From Marinosulfonomonas sp. (GTDB taxonomy: Bacteria > Pseudomonadota > Alphaproteobacteria > Rhodobacterales > Rhodobacteraceae), in contig JAFLKA010000130.1 in the NCBI GenBank assembly GCA_022712735.1, forward strand, positions 1 to 9,967: DNA of 9,967 bases. The letters are read 5' to 3'. The notes below the pieces were generated by a model. That model had not been told where the DNA came from. It saw only the letters and a program-made list of their open reading frames with translations, and ran no database searches. The translations under genes and the position numbers were made by a program. Shown here in pieces: positions 4,699 to 9,967 of this stretch (the stretch's first letter is position 1; every line of letters starts with the position of its first letter).

Positions 4699-7462
4699 AT
4701 CCTCCCCCCATTCCGGTCCAGTGGCACAGCTGACATCCGTCAGCCATCGCTATGGCAAAGTGACGGCGCTGAAAGATGTGTCTTTGACGTTACCTGCAGG
4801 CCAGATGGTCGGATTGCTTGGCCCCGACGGGGTCGGCAAATCCACCCTGATGGGGCTGGTTGCCGGGGCCAAAAAGTTGCAATTAGGTCATGTCGAAACC
4901 CTGGGCGGTGACATGTCCAAATCGCAGCACCGTGCGGACATCGGGCGGCGCATTGCCTTTATGCCGCAAGGGCTTGGACGTAACCTGTATCACGATCTAA
5001 GCCTGCGCGAAAATCTGGAATTCTTTGGCAAACTGTTCGGGCTGAACCGCGAGGAGCGCACATCACGCATCGCCCGCCTGACCCGCGCCACCGGCCTGCA
5101 TCCGTTCATGGACCGGCCCGCTGGCAAACTATCGGGCGGGATGAAGCAAAAGCTGGGGCTGTGTGCCGCGCTGATCCATGATCCCGATTTCCTGTTGCTG
5201 GACGAGCCCACAACCGGTGTTGACCCCCTATCGCGCCGCCAGTTCTGGGATCTGATCGACGCGATCCGCGCGGATCGACCAAACATGAGCGTGCTGGTCT
5301 CGACCGCCTATATGGAAGAGGCCGCGCGCTTTGACCATCTGGTGGCAATGAACGCGGGTCGCATTCTGGCACAGGCCAGCCCCGCCGACCTGATGGCCGA
5401 GACCGCGACGGACACAATCGAAGCCGCTTATATATCGCTGCTAACGGCAGGGGAAACCGTGCCTTCTGCCGCCCCACCCACGCCACAAAAGCCCGCCATT
5501 GACGTGAACGCTGAACCCGCGATCCGCGCCCGCAACCTGACGCGGCGCTTTGGTGACTTTGTGGCGGTTAATAACGTCAGTTTCGACATCGCCAAGGGTG
5601 AAATATTCGGCTTCCTTGGCTCCAACGGCTGCGGCAAAACCACCACGATGAAGATGCTGACCGGCCTTTTGCCCGCCTCCGAGGGCGAGGCGTGGATATT
5701 CGGCAAGCCGGTGGATGCGCAAGATTTGAACAGCCGCCACCGCGTCGGCTTCATGTCGCAATCATTCTCGCTCTATGGCGAATTGACCGTGCATGAAAAC
5801 CTGTTGCTGCACGCCCGCCTGTTCCATCTGGGCCGCGATCTGACCGAGCAGAGGATCAATGAACTGGTGCCGCGCTTTGGCCTTGAACCTTACATGAACC
5901 AACGCTCTGGTGATCTGCCGCTTGGGCTGCGCCAACGTCTGTCACTGGCGGTTGCGGTGATCCACCAGCCGGACATCCTGATCCTAGACGAGCCCACATC
6001 CGGCGTCGATCCGCAAGCCCGCGATACCTTTTGGGAGTTGCTGCTGGAACTGGCGCGTGTCGACGAGGTGACGATCTTTATCTCGACCCACTTCATGGAT
6101 GAGGGCATGCGCTGTGATCGCATATCCTTGATGCACGCGGGGCAAGTTCTGGTGTCGGACACACCCGAGGCGCTGATTGCAGCGCGCGGGGTTACGACGC
6201 TGGAAGAGGCGTTCATCGCCCATATCTCGGAAGTGATTCCGCCCGATGATACGCCTGCCGAGGGGCTGTTGAATGCCGCGCAGAGCAGCAAATCAAAAGC
6301 GCCTGGTCAGGGCTTTAGTCTGACCCGCCTGCTGGCCTATACCGCCCGCGAAGCAATGCAGGTGCGGCGTGACCCGGTGCGCCTTGCCTTTTCATTCATC
6401 GGCAGCGCCATCCTGTTGCTGATTATGTCGTTCGGCATCTCGCAAGAGGTGCGCTCCATCCCATATGCGGTCTACGATCTGGACCAAAGCCCCGAAAGCC
6501 GCGCTTATTTGTCAGCGTTCGAGGAAACCAGCTGGTTCGGGCAGCACCCGCCGATATTGGATGCAGATGCGCTGGATCAACGCATGGTCAGTGGCGAACT
6601 GGCGCTGGCGTTGCAAATCCCGCCGGGCTTTGGTCTGGCCCTGCGACGCGGCGAGGTCGCAACCATCGCAGCGATGATCGACGGCACCGACACCCAGCGC
6701 GCCGGAACTGTGGCCAGCTACGTCAGCGGGGCGCACGCGCATATCTTGTCCCAAGGTATTGGCGGCGCATTGGCGCTAAACGTGCTGGCCATACCTCGCG
6801 CACCGGATCAGGCCTCGCCAGCCCAACTGGAGCCGCGCTTTCGCTACAATCCGGCAATGGAGAGCCTGCCGTCAATCGGCCCCTCGATCCCGCCGCTATT
6901 GTTGCTGCTGTTTCCAGCCATCCTGATGGCGGTCAGCGTGGCGCGGGAAAAGGAAATCGGCACAATTACCAATTTCTACGTCACCCCCACCAACCGCGTT
7001 GAATTTCTGGTCGGCAAGCAACTGGTCTACATCGGCATCACTATGCTGAATTTCGCCATCATGACCGCCCTGGTGGTGACGGTGCTGGATGTGCCGTTGC
7101 GGGGTGATCCGATGACCTTGGTGTTTGGCGCTATGCTGTATGCGGTAGCGGCCACCGGATTCGGGCTGATCGTGTCGTCCCTGGCCAGCACACAGGTTAC
7201 GGCAGTGTTTGCAGCCGCGATCCTGTCAGTAATGCCGACCTTGCAGTTTTCCGGCATGATCACACCGGTTTCATCGCTTGAGGGCGCAGCACATATTATG
7301 GGCACCCTGTGGCCAACCACATGGTATATGGGCATCAGTGTCGGCGTGTTCACCAAAGGGCTGGGGCTGGCTGAACTATCAGGCCACTTGATGAAGCTGG
7401 CGGTGTTTGGCCCCGTGTTCATCACACTGGCCGTGCTGGCCCTGCGCAAGCAGGAGCGCTGA
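4691..7462 (+). CDS. rbbA: RbbA-like ABC transporter: two ATPase domains fused to an ABC-2 permease
   Basis: A 923-residue fusion with the architecture and length of E. coli RbbA (about 911). NBD1 has Walker A GPDGVGKS (44-51), signature LSGGM (147-151) and Walker B LLLDEP (168-173). NBD2 has Walker A GSNGCGKT (310-317), Walker B LILDEP (430-435) and switch His 467 (ISTHFMDE). NBD1 has Ala 206 where the switch His belongs (STAYMEEA), and NBD2 has LPLG (409-412) in place of LSGG, so one composite ATP site is degenerate. The permease part has a first membrane segment about 565-583, a large periplasmic domain to about 730, and further segments near 731-750, 777-798, 808-830, 836-855 and 903-917. 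Start: GTG 4691 overlaps the HlyD stop by 8 bp, with AAGG 9 bases upstream; ATG 4667 is an alternative without a clear Shine-Dalgarno. RbbA is described as ribosome-associated in E. coli; whether that holds here is unknown. Confidence 0.9.
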   Translation: MTESSPHSGPVAQLTSVSHRYGKVTALKDVSLTLPAGQMVGLLGPDGVGKSTLMGLVAGAKKLQLGHVETLGGDMSKSQHRADIGRRIAFMPQGLGRNLYHDLSLRENLEFFGKLFGLNREERTSRIARLTRATGLHPFMDRPAGKLSGGMKQKLGLCAALIHDPDFLLLDEPTTGVDPLSRRQFWDLIDAIRADRPNMSVLVSTAYMEEAARFDHLVAMNAGRILAQASPADLMAETATDTIEAAYISLLTAGETVPSAAPPTPQKPAIDVNAEPAIRARNLTRRFGDFVAVNNVSFDIAKGEIFGFLGSNGCGKTTTMKMLTGLLPASEGEAWIFGKPVDAQDLNSRHRVGFMSQSFSLYGELTVHENLLLHARLFHLGRDLTEQRINELVPRFGLEPYMNQRSGDLPLGLRQRLSLAVAVIHQPDILILDEPTSGVDPQARDTFWELLLELARVDEVTIFISTHFMDEGMRCDRISLMHAGQVLVSDTPEALIAARGVTTLEEAFIAHISEVIPPDDTPAEGLLNAAQSSKSKAPGQGFSLTRLLAYTAREAMQVRRDPVRLAFSFIGSAILLLIMSFGISQEVRSIPYAVYDLDQSPESRAYLSAFEETSWFGQHPPILDADALDQRMVSGELALALQIPPGFGLALRRGEVATIAAMIDGTDTQRAGTVASYVSGAHAHILSQGIGGALALNVLAIPRAPDQASPAQLEPRFRYNPAMESLPSIGPSIPPLLLLLFPAILMAVSVAREKEIGTITNFYVTPTNRVEFLVGKQLVYIGITMLNFAIMTALVVTVLDVPLRGDPMTLVFGAMLYAVAATGFGLIVSSLASTQVTAVFAAAILSVMPTLQFSGMITPVSSLEGAAHIMGTLWPTTWYMGISVGVFTKGLGLAELSGHLMKLAVFGPVFITLAVLALRKQER

Positions 7463-7464
7463 TC

Positions 7465-8583
7465 ATGCGGCGTCTGACAAATATCTTCTGGCTTTCGGGT
7501 AAGGAGCTGAAAAGCGTTCTGGGCGATCCGGTGATGGTGATCCTGATCCTGTGGTCGTTTGTGGTGGCGGTGCTGCTCGAGGCAAGCGGCGCGGGCGATA
7601 CCGTCTATAACGCCGCCATCGCCATTCTGGACGAAGACGGCACCACCCTGACCCGCCATCTGGCCAGCGCCTTGGGGCCACCGTGGTTCCAGCCGCCGAT
7701 GGACATCACCCCCGATCAGGTCAGCGCCGAGATGGACGCGGGACGGATCATGTTTGTGCTAAGTTTCCCACCGGGGTTCGAGGCCGATGTAATCGCGGGC
7801 CTTAGCCCCGTTGCCCAACTCGAGGCCGATGCAACTGCGGTGTCACAAGCGCAACTGGGCACCGATTACATCGCCAATATCCTGCAAGCCGAAACCCGTG
7901 CCTTTCTGTCCGGCAGCCCCACAGCACCCGATCCCGCGATTACACTGGAGTTGCGCCGCGCCTTTAACCCCAATGGCAATCCAGTCTGGTTCAAGGCGGT
8001 ATCGTCCCTGCTGAACCAGTTGTCCCTGCTGACCATCGCCCTGACAGGGGCCGCCGTGCTGCGCGAGCGCGAAACCGGCACCATTGAACATCTGATGGTG
8101 ATGCCCCTGACCCCGATCGAAATTGCCATATCCAAGGTTCTGGCCAATGTGATCGTGGTGCTGGCGGCCTTTACCGTGTCACTGGTGCTGGTGGTGCAAG
8201 AAGCGTTGCAGGTGCCGGTCACCGGATCAGTGCCGCTGTTGCTGGCGGGCACAGCGATTTATCTGGGCGCAGCCGCGGCTATCGGCATGTTTCTGGGCAC
8301 ATTGGCCCGCAGCATGGCACAATTCGCGCTGCTGGTGATCATGGTGATCATCCCGTTTATCATGCTGTCGGGTGGCATGGGCGCGATAGAAAGCCAACCC
8401 GATGTTGTCCAGCGATTAACCAACGTGCTGCCTTCGCGCCACTTTCTGTCGTTCGCCAAGGCCGTGGTGTTTCGCGGCGCAGGCCTCGGGGCGGTTTGGC
8501 CGCAACTCTTGCTGATGGCCGGATTGGGCATCGGGTTTTTCATAGCCAGCCTTGCGCTGTTCCGCCGCTCGATGAGTTTGTAA
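7465..8583 (+). CDS. yhhJ: ABC-2 type permease (YhhJ-like)
   Basis: A 372-residue integral membrane protein of the ABC-2 permease family, the second membrane subunit of the exporter. It has one membrane segment near the N-terminus (about 22-40), a periplasmic domain (about 45-175) and five further segments (about 181-199, 224-246, 257-280, 284-304, 343-366). The cytoplasmic loop after segment two has the family motif ERETGTIEHLMVMPL (201-215), followed by TPIEIAISK; the equivalent EKEIGTITNF is present in the RbbA-like partner. ATG 7465 begins 2 bp after the previous stop, and AGGAG (7452-7456) lies inside the end of that gene. Together with the fused permease of the RbbA-like protein it would form the heterodimeric membrane pore. 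It is the last gene of the operon. Confidence 0.9.
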   Translation: MRRLTNIFWLSGKELKSVLGDPVMVILILWSFVVAVLLEASGAGDTVYNAAIAILDEDGTTLTRHLASALGPPWFQPPMDITPDQVSAEMDAGRIMFVLSFPPGFEADVIAGLSPVAQLEADATAVSQAQLGTDYIANILQAETRAFLSGSPTAPDPAITLELRRAFNPNGNPVWFKAVSSLLNQLSLLTIALTGAAVLRERETGTIEHLMVMPLTPIEIAISKVLANVIVVLAAFTVSLVLVVQEALQVPVTGSVPLLLAGTAIYLGAAAAIGMFLGTLARSMAQFALLVIMVIIPFIMLSGGMGAIESQPDVVQRLTNVLPSRHFLSFAKAVVFRGAGLGAVWPQLLLMAGLGIGFFIASLALFRRSMSL

Positions 8584-8648
8584 CTGCGCCAGTTGATAAA
8601 AACCCGCACTGACACACGTGCACGTTTCACGACACTGGGTTGCAGGAA
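8584..8648. other. Operon end, no convincing terminator
   Basis: Only weak secondary structure is visible: AACTG-CGC-CAGTT (8582-8594), a five-pair stem overlapping the stop codon with no T-run after it, and the ten-base palindrome ACGTGCACGT (8616-8625). Neither resembles an intrinsic terminator. Transcription may read on and run antisense into the integrase pseudogene, or end by Rho. Confidence 0.4.
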
Positions 8649-9967
8649 CTAGCCCCCTTCAAGCGCAATATCTACACTCGGTGCTTTTATACCTAACTTT
8701 GGTAGGAAAGCTGTTTCGTTGAACCATCGGCCTAAATTACGCCCATATCCACCGTTGGAGTTGTAATTGTAGTCGGGGAAAAGACGCTCACTGCCAGAAC
8801 GACTCTTAACGAATTCATGCAACCCCAACCGAATTAGTTTGGAATGTATCGGAACTTTGCGTCTACTTGCATCAGCTTTAACTCGTTTCTTATTGTCGCC
8901 TTCGTCAGTGATGTTGAAGACCCATATACCGTTGTCTTCTTGGATATCAGCAATTTCAAGCTGACATATCTCATTAAGTCGTGCGCCTGTGAACATTCCA
9001 ATAAGCGAACCCCACTTATGGCTCTCTAACCGTACAAGACCTGAAGTGTTTTCCGTCAACTCTTTATAGATCAACTGCGTTTGCTCTACGGTGAAAGGTT
9101 TACGCATTGTTGTGGCATTCTATGCTTTAGGAACTTTTACGCCTTCAAAGAGCGTGTGCGGCGCGTGCCCGTGTCGTTCTGCCCAATCAAGGAAACGCTT
9201 AAAAGTGCCAATATGGCTGTTGATTGTTTTTGCTGAGATGGTCTTGAAGCCAGTTACATTGATGACCTCCATCAGCGGTAGGTTTTTTAAGGCAGGTTTG
9301 GTGTTCCGACTAGCAGGCAATGCTTGCAAAATCTTCTTTACCGCGCTGGCATCTTGCTTGGTGATAGAGCTCAGAGGCCGATCTGGTCCAAAGTATTCAA
9401 GCAAAATACTAAAGTTGGCGCGTATCTGATTTGCGTTTTTAGCGGGCCATTCTCGGGAATGTTCAGCCATGAAGTCATTTATGGCTTCACCCAGAGGCGC
9501 AGAGAGGGGCTGCGGCGGCGTTGGCGGCGTTTTGGATCCGGGGTAAAGAATAATGCTCAAGCTGTTCTGCGGCGTTTAGGGCGGCGCTGAGCAGATCTAT
9601 TCGGGCCTTTCTAAGTTCCTTGCGCAAGCCTCTTTTGTTCTCAACCCATTGATCATCTGACAGGCCTGAAGAGGAGCAGAAGCCGGGGGTCATTTCATCA
9701 ATAATTTGGTCAGAAAAGTCGTTGCATCCGCTTGCAGCGTCTTCATGGAACTCAAACTCTTGTTTCATCGCGGCCAAGAAATGATCTGAAACCCCGGTAT
9801 TGTTGAGCAGTTCAACATATTGCTTCAGTTTGCGCTGGAAGTAGCTGCGCACCATTTCGCGAATTTCATCTTGCCTAAGCCGTGCCAAACCGCTGTCATC
9901 CCTTATCAACCGCCCGCAAGATGCAAGATAACGAGCAAGATCGCCAGCCCGATCTGAGCAGCGTGTG
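8649..9967 (-). pseudogene. Phage-type tyrosine integrase, multiply disrupted, 5' end beyond the window
   Basis: Read on the minus strand from the right edge, the frame is open from 9967 (TRCSDRAGDLARYLASCGR) to LSAALNAAEQLEHYS, the N-terminal part seen in many alphaproteobacterial phage integrases. Near 9550-9560 the coding frame shifts (net +1) into a second frame containing the SAM-like core-binding domain (LGEAINDFMAEHSREWPAKN through INSHIGTFKRFLDWAERHGH). This ends at an in-frame TAG (9120-9122) between KVPKA and NATTMRKPF. The same frame continues with the catalytic domain, including the first catalytic arginine in FTGARLNEICQLEI and the region after ASRRKVPIH. It stops at TAG 8649-8651 shortly after NLGRWFNETAFLPKLGIK. 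Family members continue with FHSLRHT (HxxR) and the tyrosine; both are absent. GC content is lower than in the operon. The protein cannot be an active recombinase. Confidence 0.85.

Noticed and set aside
7027..7659. 210-codon minus-strand open frame across the rbbA/yhhJ junction
   Set aside because: It is antisense to two clear ABC transporter genes and has no recognisable motifs.
8582..8594. AACTG-CGC-CAGTT hairpin as operon terminator
   Set aside because: Only five base pairs, overlaps the stop codon and is followed by A residues rather than T residues.

Overview
The window looks like a piece of an alphaproteobacterial genome, most likely a Rhodobacteraceae/roseobacter-type organism. I infer this from the GC-rich codon use of the central genes and from the style of the integrase remnants; there is no rRNA or marker gene to confirm it. 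It reads as a decayed mobile or genomic-island region carrying one intact operon.

Layout. Positions 1-136 are non-coding. They hold a cluster of ATACCCCC-type repeats, including a perfect 13-bp inverted repeat, in front of the N-terminal remnant of a P4-type tyrosine integrase (137-349). A short stretch without a recognisable gene follows, then the N-terminal remnant of an IS481-like transposase (from 488). At 713-736 a long imperfect palindrome marks a probable operator. From 753 to 8583 six genes run on the + strand with almost no gaps: a TetR/AcrR regulator, a beta-CASP metallo-beta-lactamase-fold (RNA-processing type) hydrolase, a LOG-family phosphoribohydrolase-like protein, an HlyD/YhiI-like membrane fusion protein, an RbbA-like fusion of two ABC ATPases with an ABC-2 permease, and a YhhJ-like ABC-2 permease. 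Four of the five junctions are overlaps or a 2-bp gap; the fifth is 33 bp. From 8649 to the right edge the minus strand carries a second, unrelated tyrosine integrase. It is broken by an in-frame amber codon, a frameshift and loss of its catalytic C-terminus.

How the genes work together. The last three genes match the E. coli yhiI-rbbA-yhhJ arrangement and should form one inner-membrane export complex (two ATPase domains, two permease modules, one periplasmic adaptor). The first three genes are translationally coupled to each other and transcribed ahead of the transporter. The TetR protein probably represses the whole unit through the palindrome and is relieved by a ligand, perhaps one the transporter exports. 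The pairing of an RNase-like beta-CASP enzyme and a nucleotide N-glycosidase-like LOG protein with an RbbA homologue (a family described as ribosome-associated in E. coli) is the most interesting feature here. Its function is not established by the sequence. Both integrase remnants are truncated on the side facing the operon, so the operon sits between two scars of past mobile-element activity.
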